Source: Cystobacter ferrugineus (GTDB lineage Bacteria; Myxococcota; Myxococcia; Myxococcales; Myxococcaceae). From it: a stretch of DNA of 64,000 nt. The stretch is taken from the NCBI RefSeq assembly GCF_001887355.1, contig NZ_MPIN01000008.1, positions 361,935 to 425,934 on the forward strand, written 5' to 3'. Position numbers and translations under genes: made by a program. Position 1 is the first letter of the stretch; the number at the start of each line of letters is the position of its first letter. The notes under the pieces are model-generated. The model saw only the letters and a program-made list of their open reading frames with translations. It searched no databases and was not told where the DNA came from. Positions 55,031-64,000 of this stretch are shown in pieces.

Positions 55031-56389
55031 TTAGTGGGACGCGAGCCAGCGCGCGATGTGCGGCCATACCTGCTGGTCCGCATCGGTGGCGAGGAACAGA
55101 TCCGAGTGGCCGAAGTCCAGCACGCGGTCGCTGTCCGCCAGGTGCTGCACGAGCAGGGTGGAGACGTCCTTCCCCTTGGTGCCGAGCTCCGACAGGGTCG
55201 TGAAGCCGACGCGGCCCATGCCCCCGGCGGCGCCCACATACAACACCGGCACCTTCACATGGCTCAGCCTATCTATATAGGGCAGGGTTGGAGCGCCGCA
55301 CCACAGCGCCAGCGTCTCCACCTGCTCGCCGCGGCTCTGGAAGGGCGAGGCCTGCGCCATCACCTCGAACAGGAAGTTCTCGTTCGTCCAGGTGAGGCCC
55401 GTGGGCGTCATGCCCGAGAAGGTGCCTCCGGTGAAGTGGTACCAGTCGAAGATCGTAGGCGGCAACATGAAGGTGGCGGAGCCCGCCAGCAGCGCGGCCT
55501 CCCGGTTGGTGAGCCCTCCCAGCAGGATCTCCGAGCTCTTCGAGGGCTCTGTTCTGGCGAGGACGCCCAACGCCCGGACCGTCTCGCCCATTCTCTCCAC
55601 ATAGACGCCCGAGAGCTGGAGCATGGAGAGCGTGTTGTAGGCATCACACGCGGCGTCCTTCTGGCTCTTGTCCTCGAGTTCATGGAGGGCCATGTCCACG
55701 GGAACGAAGGCGCTCACCCGGCGCTCGTTCGCCGGCAACTTCGCCTCCGCGTTGAGCAGCGCATAGCCGATGGCGGCGCCCCGGCTCCAGCCCAGCAGCG
55801 GCATGGGCTCCCCGCCCAGGTTGCCCGGCCTGCGCACCTGGCTCGCCAGGAACAATCCGGCGCGCACGTCCTGGACGTGCGTCTCCAGGTTCCAGTTCTG
55901 CATGAAGGAGAAGTCGGTGGTGTTCGCGGGGACATGCACCCAGCGCAGATCGATCCCCCACACATCCAGGCCCTGGCGCGCCAGGTAGAGGGCGAAGGAC
56001 TTGCTACGTGGCACCACGGTGCTCGCCAGGCTCGGCAGGAAGGCCCCCCGGAAGCCCCACAGGTCTCCATGCACCAGGAAGACGGGCTTCAGTCCGCTCC
56101 GAGGGCGGCCCGGAGACGACTCCGCCACCACGCGGTGGAGGATGATGACATCGTAGGCGCCGGAGCCCACCCGCACGGTGTAGCTGTACTCGCCAGTCCC
56201 CGCCTCCACCTCCCGCCGTTCGACATCCAGCAACCAGCCCGCGGTGAAGCTCTCCGCGAGGCCCTCGGCGTCCGAGAACGCGTCCGTGGAGGACACGTCC
56301 TCAGGCCCGGGCGACGGGGCCTCGCTTGCCATCGCCGGGCCCACGACACACAGCAAGAGACACACCACCCACTTGATTGGAAACCTCAT
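55031..56389 (-). CDS. Exported alpha/beta hydrolase
   Basis: 452 residues from ATG 56389, with GGAGGGG upstream. Signal peptide 'KWVVCLLLCVVGPAMASE'. 'PVFLVHGDLWGFRGAF' is the oxyanion turn and 'LLGWSRGAAIGYALL' holds the nucleophile Ser (GxSxG). A candidate Asp lies in 'SDRVLDFGHSDLF' and the His in the same stretch. Length and the 'DVWGIDLRWVHVP' segment recall polyhydroxyalkanoate-synthase-like hydrolases but without their Cys nucleophile, so substrate is open. It is convergent with the YegD-like gene. Confidence 0.8.
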   Translation of the reverse strand: MRFPIKWVVCLLLCVVGPAMASEAPSPGPEDVSSTDAFSDAEGLAESFTAGWLLDVERREVEAGTGEYSYTVRVGSGAYDVIILHRVVAESSPGRPRSGLKPVFLVHGDLWGFRGAFLPSLASTVVPRSKSFALYLARQGLDVWGIDLRWVHVPANTTDFSFMQNWNLETHVQDVRAGLFLASQVRRPGNLGGEPMPLLGWSRGAAIGYALLNAEAKLPANERRVSAFVPVDMALHELEDKSQKDAACDAYNTLSMLQLSGVYVERMGETVRALGVLARTEPSKSSEILLGGLTNREAALLAGSATFMLPPTIFDWYHFTGGTFSGMTPTGLTWTNENFLFEVMAQASPFQSRGEQVETLALWCGAPTLPYIDRLSHVKVPVLYVGAAGGMGRVGFTTLSELGTKGKDVSTLLVQHLADSDRVLDFGHSDLFLATDADQQVWPHIARWLASH

Positions 56390-56535
56390 CGCACACCCCT
56401 CCACAGGGGAAAGTCGTCAATGAGGAAAAAAATTGTCCTTCAAGTGAGTCCGGACAACCCAACCTGTGTACTTTTCGCGCTCGATTGTGGAGTGGGTCAC
56501 GGAGGCGCGAACTCGCCTCTTGCCGATGCGCACCT

Positions 56536-57129
56536 TCAGGGCGTCAGACCCAAAGCCTGACGGATGTCCGCCACCTGACGCGAGGCCCAGTAGCGCCGGT
56601 GGTTGTCCACGGTGCTGAAGCTGCGCGGCTCCATCCGGTCGATGTACAGCGTGCCGTCCAGGTGATCCACCTCGTGCTGGAGGATGCGGGCGTACCAGCC
56701 GCGGGCGGAGCGGGAGAAGGGCTGGCCATTCTCGTCGAAGGCCTCCACCCGCACGCCGCGTGCGCGACGCACCAGGGCGAGGAAGCCCGAGACGCTCAGG
56801 CACCCCTCCTGGAACTCGGCGGACGTCGCGTCCTCCACGATGAGCCGCGGGTTGATGAGGACGTGGAAGTCCACGGGCTCGCGCTCACGCGCGGCCAGCT
56901 CCGCAGCGGGCAGGCCCGCCATGTACTCCGCCCGATCCTCGATGACCACCAGCCGCACATCCACCCCGACCTGGGGAGCCGCCAGCCCCACCCCCGGCGC
57001 GTCCCGCATGGTGTCGCGCATGAGGGAGATGAGCTGCCATGTGGCCGGGCTCGTCATCTCCTCGGGGGTGAGATCGCGCGCACGCCGACGCAGGACCGGC
57101 TCTCCGGCCTGGACGATTTTCAGAACCAT
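56536..57129 (-). CDS. def: Peptide deformylase
   Basis: 197 residues from ATG 57129. The three signature motifs are intact: '[10 protein letters not shown]' (Gln53), 'EGCLSVSG' (metal ligand Cys110) and 'QHEVDHLDG' (His152, Glu153, His156). The enzyme removes the formyl group from the N-terminal methionine of new proteins. The insert around '[20 protein letters not shown]' is longer than in E. coli Def. It is 62 bp downstream of an XRE regulator gene rather than beside fmt, so this may be a second deformylase copy. Confidence 0.92.
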   Translation of the reverse strand: MVLKIVQAGEPVLRRRARDLTPEEMTSPATWQLISLMRDTMRDAPGVGLAAPQVGVDVRLVVIEDRAEYMAGLPAAELAAREREPVDFHVLINPRLIVEDATSAEFQEGCLSVSGFLALVRRARGVRVEAFDENGQPFSRSARGWYARILQHEVDHLDGTLYIDRMEPRSFSTVDNHRRYWASRQVADIRQALGLTP

Positions 57130-57191
57130 GGCCGGAGACGATACGCGCAAGCGCGGCGCCCGGGCGCGGGGAATCCGCGGAGGTGTCCGCT

Positions 57192-57593
57192 TCAATCCCC
57201 TGGTGGCGAGCGCTTGCCCGGGCCCCGCGTGCGCCAGATGTCCGAGGCGAGCGCCGCCAGGCACCGCAGCTCGCTCGGAGACAACTGGCGCAGGAGCGTG
57301 GCGAGGTGGAGCAGTTCCGCGGACAGGTCCGCGTCCGCCTCCCGTATGCCGGCCTCCTGCTCCGGCCAGCCGGCGCCCAGCCCCAGCAGTTCGCTCGCCG
57401 ACAGGTGCAGCGTCGAGCACAACCGATGCAGGGTGGGCACGCTGGGCAACATCTGCCCGCGCTCGATCCGGCCATAGATCGCGGTGGCGATCCCTACTTG
57501 AGAGGACACATCCGCCTGGGTCAGTCCCGCCTTCTCCCGGGCCGCCAGGAGGGCCGCCCCCAGGTTGCGCTTCAGCGTGTCGAGGTCGTCCAT
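57192..57593 (-). CDS. XRE family HTH regulator
   Basis: 133 residues. The helix-turn-helix is at ~9-62: '[20 protein letters not shown]' followed by '[20 protein letters not shown]'. The remainder is helical and Leu-rich ('[20 protein letters not shown]') and probably dimerises. It is upstream of the deformylase gene in the same direction. The target is unknown; self-regulation is common in this family. Confidence 0.85.
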   Translation of the reverse strand: MDDLDTLKRNLGAALLAAREKAGLTQADVSSQVGIATAIYGRIERGQMLPSVPTLHRLCSTLHLSASELLGLGAGWPEQEAGIREADADLSAELLHLATLLRQLSPSELRCLAALASDIWRTRGPGKRSPPGD

Positions 57594-57762
57594 TCCCGGG
57601 GGACACTACTTCTGAAAACAGATGGAGGGAATCAACTTGTCTGGTTGACCTCCCATCCCCCCTCGGGTCCCCCTACCCGACGCGCCTCACCCATCCCTCC
57701 GCGTGGACGCCCGGGAGCGGACGAACCTCCCCGCCACCCCGGAAGGCCCGCTCTGGCCGCAC

Positions 57763-58341
57763 TCAGTCGCGTTCGTAGATGGGGTTTTCCTGGAGCCAGG
57801 CGTCGAAGAGCGCGTCGGCGAAGGCCTTGCCCGGAATCATCGCGCCCTGGGAACCCTCGCCCGACACCATCAGCCCCTTCTCCGGCAGATAGGTGATGAG
57901 GAGCGAGTCCCCCGAGTTCACGGCGCGCAGCGACTGCACCAGTTGCTCCGACTGCCGCTTCATGTCCGCCGAGTGCATCACGGCGCTGTGGGACAGGAAG
58001 CCGCGGAAGGCGTTCGCCAGCTCGTCACGCGGGATGCTGCGCTTGAAGTGGAGCTGCAGTTGCTTGGGACCCTGGAAGGAGATGGCCTCCCGGGTGGAGC
58101 CCGGCTTCTCCTCCAGGTACAGCCCCCAGACGTAGAGCTCGAAGAAGAGCAGCTTCTTGAGCTCGATGTGATCCAACAGCAGCTTCTTGCCCTGGAGGGA
58201 AATGGCGTCCGGCAGGCGCACGCCCCCCACGACCCGGGCCTGGGCCGTTCCCGCGAACAGCACCATCGCCACCACCACTCCCACCACCCACCGCGCTCCC
58301 CGTCCCCCGAACCCCACACCGTCCAGTCGCTTGGGCATCAT
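57763..58341 (-). CDS. Exported chalcone isomerase-fold protein
   Basis: 192 residues with a signal peptide ('WVVGVVVAMVLFAGTAQA'). The mature part matches the bacterial chalcone-isomerase-like family: 'GKKLLLDHIELKKLLFFELY' with 'VWGLYLEEKPGST', 'LQLHFKRSIPRDELANAF' and the C-terminal 'GKAFADALFDAWLQENPI'. Bacterial members lack the plant active-site set and usually bind lipids or unknown ligands in the periplasm, so isomerase activity should not be assumed. Confidence 0.87.
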   Translation of the reverse strand: MMPKRLDGVGFGGRGARWVVGVVVAMVLFAGTAQARVVGGVRLPDAISLQGKKLLLDHIELKKLLFFELYVWGLYLEEKPGSTREAISFQGPKQLQLHFKRSIPRDELANAFRGFLSHSAVMHSADMKRQSEQLVQSLRAVNSGDSLLITYLPEKGLMVSGEGSQGAMIPGKAFADALFDAWLQENPIYERD

Positions 58342-58454
58342 GTGGTGAAATTGATCATGGCCCCGAAAGGCGGCCAGCCCCGTCTATTCCAGCGCTGAAC
58401 CGGGGGCTCGCCTGCCCGCTTGCCGGAGGACGCCCTGGGCGATAGGTGACGAGG

Positions 58455-59234
58455 ATGATCCTCGCGAGCTTCCAGGTGGGTGAAGGACAGCGGCCGACGG
58501 TGCTGCTGCATGGCTTTCTGGGCACGGGGCGCAACCTGCGCTCGCTGGCGTCGGCCTGGAGCGCGGCGGACCCGAGCCGCCGCTTCCTGTTGCCGGACCT
58601 GACGGGCCATGGCACCTCGCCCCCGCTGCCGCCCGGGACCACGCTGTCCAGCGTGGCCGTGGACGTGGTGGAGACGGCGCGCGCGGCGGGGTTCGAGGGG
58701 CCGCTGGATTTCGTGGGGCACTCGATCGGAGGCCGCGTGTCGCTGGCCGCGAGCCTGGCCGCGCCCGGGGACGTGGCGAGCGTCACGCTGCTGGACATCA
58801 CCCCGGGCCGCATTCCCCCAGACATGTCCGAGAGCGGCAAGGTATTGGAGAAACTACGGGCTTCTCCCGCCCGGGCCGCGGATCGCAAGGCGATGCGCGA
58901 GGAGCTGACGGGACGGGGCCTGTCGGGCCCGCTGGCGGATTGGCTCCTCATGAACCTGGAGCCCGCGCCGGAGGGAGGAGTGCGCTGGCGCTTCGATCGG
59001 GAAGCGCTCGGCGAGTTCCACGCGCGGGTGAACAGCGAGCAGTTCTGGGAGGCCCTGTCGCGCCCGGGACTGCCGGTGCGCTGCATCCGCGGTGGCCGGG
59101 CCGCCTACGTCTCGGACCACGACGCCGCCCGGATGGAGGCCCTGGGCTGTCCGGTGGAGACGCTCCCCAACGCGGGGCACTTCGTCCACGTGGACGAGCC
59201 GGATGCGCTGCTGCGCTGGTTGCTGCGCGGCTGA
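58455..59234 (+). CDS. Alpha/beta hydrolase (MenH-like)
   Basis: 259 residues from ATG 58455; GTG 58446 is an in-frame alternative. 'TVLLHGFLGTGRNLRSLA' is the oxyanion turn and 'DFVGHSIGGRVSLAAS' the nucleophile elbow (Ser90). A candidate His lies in 'NAGHFVHVDEP' near 244 and an Asp between. The small cap matches esterases of the MenH/YcjY-like size class. No menaquinone genes are nearby, so the substrate is unknown. Confidence 0.85.
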   Translation: MILASFQVGEGQRPTVLLHGFLGTGRNLRSLASAWSAADPSRRFLLPDLTGHGTSPPLPPGTTLSSVAVDVVETARAAGFEGPLDFVGHSIGGRVSLAASLAAPGDVASVTLLDITPGRIPPDMSESGKVLEKLRASPARAADRKAMREELTGRGLSGPLADWLLMNLEPAPEGGVRWRFDREALGEFHARVNSEQFWEALSRPGLPVRCIRGGRAAYVSDHDAARMEALGCPVETLPNAGHFVHVDEPDALLRWLLRG

Positions 59235-59321
59235 CCCGGCCCGTGCTCCTGGCGGGCAGAGGAGCGGCGGCTGAACCTGTCATCCATCGCGAGGCACATG
59301 CCCGGTGGTGACATTTGTTCC

Positions 59322-60179
59322 ATGCAAGCCGATTCCAAGCGCATGCTCGGCGAGATCCTGATGGAGCTGGGACTGCTCGACCGGGCTCAACTTCGTCTCG
59401 GTCTGGTGCACCACCACGAGATGGGGGTGCCCCTCGGCAGGGCGCTGGTGCGCGAGGGCCTGTGCACCGAAGCGGGTGTGTTGCGCGCGCTCGCCCAGCA
59501 GGCGGGCTTCCCCGCCATCGACCTGGACCGGGAGCCGCTCCAACCGAAGCTCACCCGGCTCGTGTCCAAGCGCGTCGCCCGAAAGTACCGGGCCATCCCC
59601 CTGCGGCTCGAGAAAGGGGAGCGCGAGGTGCTGCACATCGCCCTGCCCGCTCCCGCCTCCCTGGAGGCCCTGGACGCCGTGCGGGCCGTCGCGGGCAAAC
59701 CCCGCGTCGAGCCGCACGTCGCATCGGACCCGGCCATCTCCCGGGCGCTCTTCGCGCTCTACCGTTTCCAGGAGCAGCCCGAGCCCCCCATGCGCCGGCC
59801 CTCCCAGGAGCGGGGACCCGACGCGCCCGTCCTCCTCTATGCGTGGCCGCCCGTCACGGCGACCCTCATCTCCCGCTCGCTCGCCCGCGAGGGCATCCGC
59901 ACCCGCGTCATCTCTCCGCTGGAGACGCTGCACACCACCGCCTCGGACCTGGTGTTCGCCCCCGTCCAGGCCATGGAGGGACTGCTCGCGGGAGAGGCGC
60001 GCATCGGCGGCACGCTGCTGCTCTCCGGCTCCTCGGACGACGAGGATCTCGCGCGGGCCCACCGCATCGGCGCCAAGGGATACGTGGCCAATCCGCTCGA
60101 CGACTACATGCTGCTGCGGGCCATCCGCCGGCTGCGCCCCCGAGCCGGAGAGGGCTCGGGCGCCCAGGGCACGGTGTGA
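59322..60179 (+). CDS. MshEN-domain protein with a degenerate receiver-like C-terminus
   Basis: 285 residues from ATG 59322 (ATG 59298 would add eight). The N-terminal ~130 residues are the GspE/PilB N-terminal MshEN type ('RMLGEILMELGLLDRAQLRL', 'YRAIPLRLEKGEREVLHIAL'), the module that binds c-di-GMP in some type II/IV ATPases. The C-terminal ~120 residues look like a receiver fold without the phospho-acceptor pattern ('VISPLETLHTTASDLVFAP', 'AHRIGAKGYVANPLDDYMLL'). No ATPase domain follows, so it may be a stand-alone signalling adaptor. Confidence 0.75.
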   Translation: MQADSKRMLGEILMELGLLDRAQLRLGLVHHHEMGVPLGRALVREGLCTEAGVLRALAQQAGFPAIDLDREPLQPKLTRLVSKRVARKYRAIPLRLEKGEREVLHIALPAPASLEALDAVRAVAGKPRVEPHVASDPAISRALFALYRFQEQPEPPMRRPSQERGPDAPVLLYAWPPVTATLISRSLAREGIRTRVISPLETLHTTASDLVFAPVQAMEGLLAGEARIGGTLLLSGSSDDEDLARAHRIGAKGYVANPLDDYMLLRAIRRLRPRAGEGSGAQGTV

Positions 60180-60192
60180 CCGGGCCCCGGCC

Positions 60193-62460
60193 TCACTCGT
60201 TGCTGAAGAACAGCCCGGCGGCACCTCCCCGCGACGAGTACTCCAGCAACGGCAGGTCATCCGTGGCGACCCGCGGATCGTCGAACAGGCCGGGAACGTC
60301 CCGGGGCGAGAGTCCCTGGGAGAAGATGCTTCCCACCGCCGGGGGCGCGATGACCCCGATGCCGCGCAGCGCCTCGCGCACGTCGGGAGTGGCCGCCAAC
60401 GCGTCGATCCTCGCCGGGTCGGCCACGAGTGGCCTGTCCGAGGCGACCACGTTGAAGCCATTCTGGTACGAGGGGAACAGGAGCACGTACTTGAATGAGC
60501 GCCCCAGGGTGCTGAGCACCAGGCGGCGCTCCGTGCCAAAGGCGTGCTGCAGCACGACGCCCCCCTCGTTGAGGTGCTGCTTGACGACTTCATAGAAGTC
60601 CGCGTGGAAGAGGCTCGAGCCTCCCGGCAGGCGGGGATCCGACACATTGATGGACACGATGTCGAACCGGTCCTCCAACCGGGTGAGGTAGTGCCTGCCA
60701 TCGTCGATCACCACGCGCACGCGGGGATTGCGGTGGTAGGCGAAGTTGTAGGGCATGAACAGGTCGGCCACGTCCACGAGCGCCGGGAGGATCTCCACCG
60801 CGTCCACCCGCTCCAGTTGGGGATACAAGCCGAGCGCGCCCGCGGTGATGCCGTAGCCACTGCCGAGCACCACCGCGGTCTTCGCCTCGGGGTGGAAGAA
60901 CATCCCCAGGTGGCCCTGCATCTGCTGCACGTACGAGGTGCTCGCCGCCCCCAGGTAGTGGATGAGCCGGGTGTGGTTGTTGGTGACGCTGAGCATGCCA
61001 TTGGGCAGGGCATTCACCTGGAACACGCCGTAGCGATCCTCGTCCCGGTACACCATCTGGGTGTGGGGCTCGTGGGTGATGAGATCCTCGGGCAACGACA
61101 GGGGCACGAGGGCGATCACCCCCGTCACCCCCGCGAACCCCGCCAGCTTCCACGGACGCTCGCGCACGGCGACCAGGAAGATTCCCGCGGCCACCAGGCA
61201 GGCCAGGGCCACCAGATAGCCGATTCCCCGGTAGACGCCCACCGTGGGCAGCAGCCAGAACCCGGCGAGCAGCGAGCCCGCCACCGAGCCCACGGTATTC
61301 ACCAGATAGAACTGGCCCGCCGCGAGGCCCGAGCGCCGCTGGGTGAGGCGCGAGGCCGTGAGGCTCAGGGGGAACAGACAGCCCATGGCCAGCATCATCG
61401 GCGCCACCAGCACCAGCGTCTGGAGGATGCGCGCGAGGAAGAACACCCCGTTGCTCGCGGGCAGCGCGCCCTCGACCTCGGACTGGTGATGGATCCACCA
61501 CTCCGTCATGGCCGCGCACGCCACCAGGAGCGCCGCCGAGACGACCAGCACCCCACCGAGCAGCTCCGGCAGCCGGCGGCCAAAGCGGCGCATCAACCGC
61601 TCGGCGAGCCACGAGCCCCCGGAGAGCGACAGGAGCACGCACGCCATGAAGATGCCGAAGGCATGGGCGCGGTTGCCCAGGAAGTAGCTCGACAGCCGCG
61701 TCCAGGCGACCTCCGCGCCCAGGGTCACCAGACCGCTCGTGGTGGACACCGCCAGCAGCAGGCCCTGGGACAGGGGGAAGCGCTCGGAATCGGACTCGGC
61801 CGGCGTGGAGGGCCCGGCGTCGGGTGATGGAGCGGGCGTGCCGCGCAAGAGCAACGCCGGCAGGCACACCCCGGCCGCGAGCAGGTTGAACAGGGCTCCC
61901 AGCGCCACCGAGGCGCGCACGCCCAACAGGGGAAGCAGCACGAAGCCACAGAGAAGGGTGCCCAGCGAGGCGCCCAGCGTGTTGAGCGCGTAGAGGATGT
62001 TCACCCCCCGCACCTCGAGCCCCACGCGCCGTGACGCCGCGACCATGAGTGGGAAGGTGGCCCCCATGAGCAGCGTGGGCAGGAGCACCAGCGCGAGCAC
62101 GAAGAAGAAGATGAGGGCCACCCGCGCGCCGCCCTGATGGTCCCCGCCGAGGATGAGCGTGTCGCGGCCCAGGAACAGCAACAGGCCCGCCGCGCCCGCG
62201 GTGAACGCGATGGCCACCTCCACCCAGGCATAGGCGCGCAGGGGATCCGCCAGGACATCCGCCTTGCGCCCGGCCAGCCACGCGCCGAGCGCCAGCCCCA
62301 CCATGAAGGCCGCGAAGATGGTCGAGGCCGCCTCCACGGTGGAGCCCACCATGATCGACAGCGAGCGGATCCACAACGTCTCGGCGATCAACGCGGCGGC
62401 GCCCGACAGCACGGTCGCCACCTTCAACCCCAGCCACGTCCGCTTCAAGACGTCACTCAC
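60193..62460 (-). CDS. Multispan membrane protein fused to a spermidine-synthase-like domain
   Basis: 755 residues from GTG 62460, whose first bases overlap the stop of the upstream gene (GTGA). About twelve membrane spans (~15-480) resemble a transporter-type domain. The cytoplasmic C-terminal domain is of polyamine aminopropyltransferase type: 'AVVLGSGYGITAGA' binds SAM or decarboxylated SAM, 'VDAVEILPALVDVADLFMPY' and 'VRVVIDDGRHYL' follow in the proper order. 'SVNVSDPRLPGGSSLFHADF' aligns with the catalytic region. Such fusions are widespread but their substrate is unknown. The tandem partner upstream suggests gene duplication. Confidence 0.85.
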   Translation of the reverse strand: MSDVLKRTWLGLKVATVLSGAAALIAETLWIRSLSIMVGSTVEAASTIFAAFMVGLALGAWLAGRKADVLADPLRAYAWVEVAIAFTAGAAGLLLFLGRDTLILGGDHQGGARVALIFFFVLALVLLPTLLMGATFPLMVAASRRVGLEVRGVNILYALNTLGASLGTLLCGFVLLPLLGVRASVALGALFNLLAAGVCLPALLLRGTPAPSPDAGPSTPAESDSERFPLSQGLLLAVSTTSGLVTLGAEVAWTRLSSYFLGNRAHAFGIFMACVLLSLSGGSWLAERLMRRFGRRLPELLGGVLVVSAALLVACAAMTEWWIHHQSEVEGALPASNGVFFLARILQTLVLVAPMMLAMGCLFPLSLTASRLTQRRSGLAAGQFYLVNTVGSVAGSLLAGFWLLPTVGVYRGIGYLVALACLVAAGIFLVAVRERPWKLAGFAGVTGVIALVPLSLPEDLITHEPHTQMVYRDEDRYGVFQVNALPNGMLSVTNNHTRLIHYLGAASTSYVQQMQGHLGMFFHPEAKTAVVLGSGYGITAGALGLYPQLERVDAVEILPALVDVADLFMPYNFAYHRNPRVRVVIDDGRHYLTRLEDRFDIVSINVSDPRLPGGSSLFHADFYEVVKQHLNEGGVVLQHAFGTERRLVLSTLGRSFKYVLLFPSYQNGFNVVASDRPLVADPARIDALAATPDVREALRGIGVIAPPAVGSIFSQGLSPRDVPGLFDDPRVATDDLPLLEYSSRGGAAGLFFSNE

Positions 62461-64000
62461 GGCGTGTTCTCCTTCAGCAGCATCTCGCGCAACGCATCGT
62501 CCTCGGGACGCGGAGGCCCCAGCTTCCGCAGGAACTCGAGGTGGGCCAGCGCCTCGGCCTTCAAGCCCCGCTGGGCCATGACCCGGGCGAGCACGCGCCG
62601 CGCCTCGGGGACCAACGGGCCCTGGCGGTAGAGCCGCACGAGCGCCTCGTCCTCCACCGGACGGCCCAACTGGAGCATCAGCTCCAGCCGCAGCACCTCC
62701 GCGGCCAGCCCCGCCCGGGACAGGGCGGGCTCCGCCTCCAGCACCGACAGGGCCCGCTCCGACTGAGCACCGCGCACCAACTCCTGCACCAGCGCCAGAC
62801 GCATCGCCGGCGAGGCCTCCGGATCCCAGCGCAGCAGGTAGTCGACATACGAGAGCGGCGGGGACTGGCGGCCCCCGTTGGTCAGCAATTGCCGGCACAT
62901 CGGGTCCAGCGAGTGGCTCACCCGCTGCAGGACGGCGCAGCGCACCCCCAGGGCATCGAGAGAGAGGGGGTCACCCGCGAATCCCGGAACGGACAGATCG
63001 ACCTGGACGAGGCTCAGCGGAGACCACGGTCTGGCCTGGCCCTGGTTGAGCGAGACCGAGGCCATGATGAACTCCAGCTCCGGCCGATCGAAGGTATTGA
63101 GGGGCGCGTCCCAGTCGGTGGCGAACAGCTCGTGCCGGCGCAGGATGATGTGGGAGTACAGCTCGTTCAGGCTCACGCCGAGCCCATGCGCCGCGAACAG
63201 GGCCTTCAAGTCCTCGGGCCAGGCCTCTTCGGGAAGCGCATGGGGTTCGAGCGGCTGGTTGCCACACACCACCTGTGTGTACACGGACGAGAGGAAGACG
63301 AAGTGGCAGTCGGCGAAGCTCTGGCGCAACGTCTCGAAGATGATGCGCGCCCCGTCCTGGGTGACCCGCACGTCGAACCACATGGAGTACACCCCGCCCT
63401 CGGCGAGGCGGCTCTTGACCAGCTCGAAGAACTCGCGCGTGTACAGCTTGCTCGACGAGAAGTAGAGCGGGCTGGTGACGGTGTTGACGATGGCGTCGTA
63501 GCGCTCCTGGGAGCGGGCGAGCGCGGTGATGCCATCCTCGAGCAGGAGCTGGAACCCGGGACGCGACATCAAGCCGAGGTTGTTCGGCGAGAAGCGGGGC
63601 AGGGCCTCCGCCACGGCCGGATTGATCTCCACGCCATCCGTGCGCGCGAACAGGCTGGCGGTGGCGCCCGCGGTGATGCCCGTGCCCACGCCGAGCACCA
63701 GCGCCCGCTCACGCCGGGGCGTGTAGAGCGCGGGCGAGGTGCCGACGATGAGCTCGCTGAGGTTGGTGCGCCCCGAGCGTGACGCGACCAGGGAGCGGTA
63801 ACCGTTGATGATGACCGACTCCTCGCCGTGCGCGTCACGCACCAGGCTGAGCGCGCTGTCGAAGCGCTTGAGCAGCTCCATCTCGCGCACGTTGGACAGG
63901 GTGCGCGAGAGGGTCTCGGCGGTGGCGAAATCGCGGTAGGACAGTTGCAGCAGCGAGTCGGACCACGTCGCGGCGGTCAGGACGATGAGCGGCAGGGGCA
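62457..64000 (-). CDS. Spermidine-synthase-like protein, N-terminus beyond the window
   Basis: The frame is open to the end of the window, so the N-terminus, and probably membrane spans, lie outside. The visible ~514 residues hold an SAM-binding loop 'ALVLGVGTGITAGATASLFA', then 'GVEINPAVAEALPRFSPN' and 'LLLEDGITALARSQERYDAI', and a longer C-terminal helical part with TPR-like repeats ('EVLRLELMLQLGRPVEDEAL'). It is upstream of, and coupled to, a second fusion protein (4-bp overlap). The two are paralogous in the methyltransferase-fold part. Confidence 0.82.
   Translation of the reverse strand, partial: PLPLIVLTAATWSDSLLQLSYRDFATAETLSRTLSNVREMELLKRFDSALSLVRDAHGEESVIINGYRSLVASRSGRTNLSELIVGTSPALYTPRRERALVLGVGTGITAGATASLFARTDGVEINPAVAEALPRFSPNNLGLMSRPGFQLLLEDGITALARSQERYDAIVNTVTSPLYFSSSKLYTREFFELVKSRLAEGGVYSMWFDVRVTQDGARIIFETLRQSFADCHFVFLSSVYTQVVCGNQPLEPHALPEEAWPEDLKALFAAHGLGVSLNELYSHIILRRHELFATDWDAPLNTFDRPELEFIMASVSLNQGQARPWSPLSLVQVDLSVPGFAGDPLSLDALGVRCAVLQRVSHSLDPMCRQLLTNGGRQSPPLSYVDYLLRWDPEASPAMRLALVQELVRGAQSERALSVLEAEPALSRAGLAAEVLRLELMLQLGRPVEDEALVRLYRQGPLVPEARRVLARVMAQRGLKAEALAHLEFLRKLGPPRPEDDALREMLLKENTP

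Overview
The window is a GC-rich bacterial chromosome segment with dense genes, GC-biased third codon positions and long spurious open frames on the opposite strands. Several features point to a myxobacterium, most likely a Cystobacterineae member (Cystobacter, Archangium or Melittangium type): MopE-like and DNDxDG-repeat secreted proteins, a PEGA protein, a Ser/Thr kinase with TPRs next to a myxobacterial-type sigma factor, many lipoproteins of unknown function and an S46 peptidase. This is inferred from gene content, not from any search. I saw no rRNA, tRNA or CRISPR array.

Layout. 1-3.6 kb: a MopE-like lipoprotein (cut by the window start), a PEGA protein, an M20 peptidase and a host-attachment-family protein. 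3.8-9.2 kb: a chemoreceptor, a HAD hydrolase, a GST, a class III cyclase domain and small unknowns. 9.5-15.7 kb: a 1449-residue lipoprotein with seven acidic Cys-rich repeats and a long helical C-terminal half, a GFA-type zinc protein and a METTL25-like methyltransferase. 16-18.4 kb: a divergent elongation factor Tu paralogue behind a strong intrinsic terminator, then a slipin-like SPFH protein. 18.5-25 kb: a dCache-PAS histidine kinase, an aldo/keto reductase and a secreted GH97 glycosidase with NEW3 and NPCBM domains.

25-32 kb is a regulatory module. A Ser/Thr kinase with an N-terminal anti-sigma-like zinc finger overlaps a sigma-70-family factor by 4 bp. The pair is bracketed by two inverted copies of a ~105-bp promoter/leader that each end exactly at a start codon. 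One copy drives a TPR-like protein plus a glycine-rich lipoprotein; the other points into a short doubtful ORF.

32-40.5 kb is a toxin cassette: a LysM/CHAP-like cell-wall hydrolase without a signal peptide, a coiled-coil protein, a transposase relic, then a co-directional run of PAAR-like (DUF4150), DUF6484, TIGR02270, a ketosynthase-like protein lacking its catalytic residues, an AHH-family nuclease toxin and two unrelated immunity-type proteins (Imm11-like, Imm49-like). This looks like a type VI secretion cargo island without its own secretion machinery.

40.7-64 kb is mainly housekeeping and accessory: an acetyltransferase, a PepSY/response regulator/histidine kinase operon, a sigma-54-type promoter before two paralogous exported proteins (the first frameshifted), an S46 dipeptidyl peptidase, an unknown gene flanked by a 23-bp direct repeat, lipases, Dps, CHAD, a YegD-like Hsp70, peptide deformylase, a chalcone-isomerase-fold protein, an MshEN-domain protein and two tandem membrane-associated spermidine-synthase-like proteins, the second running off the window end.
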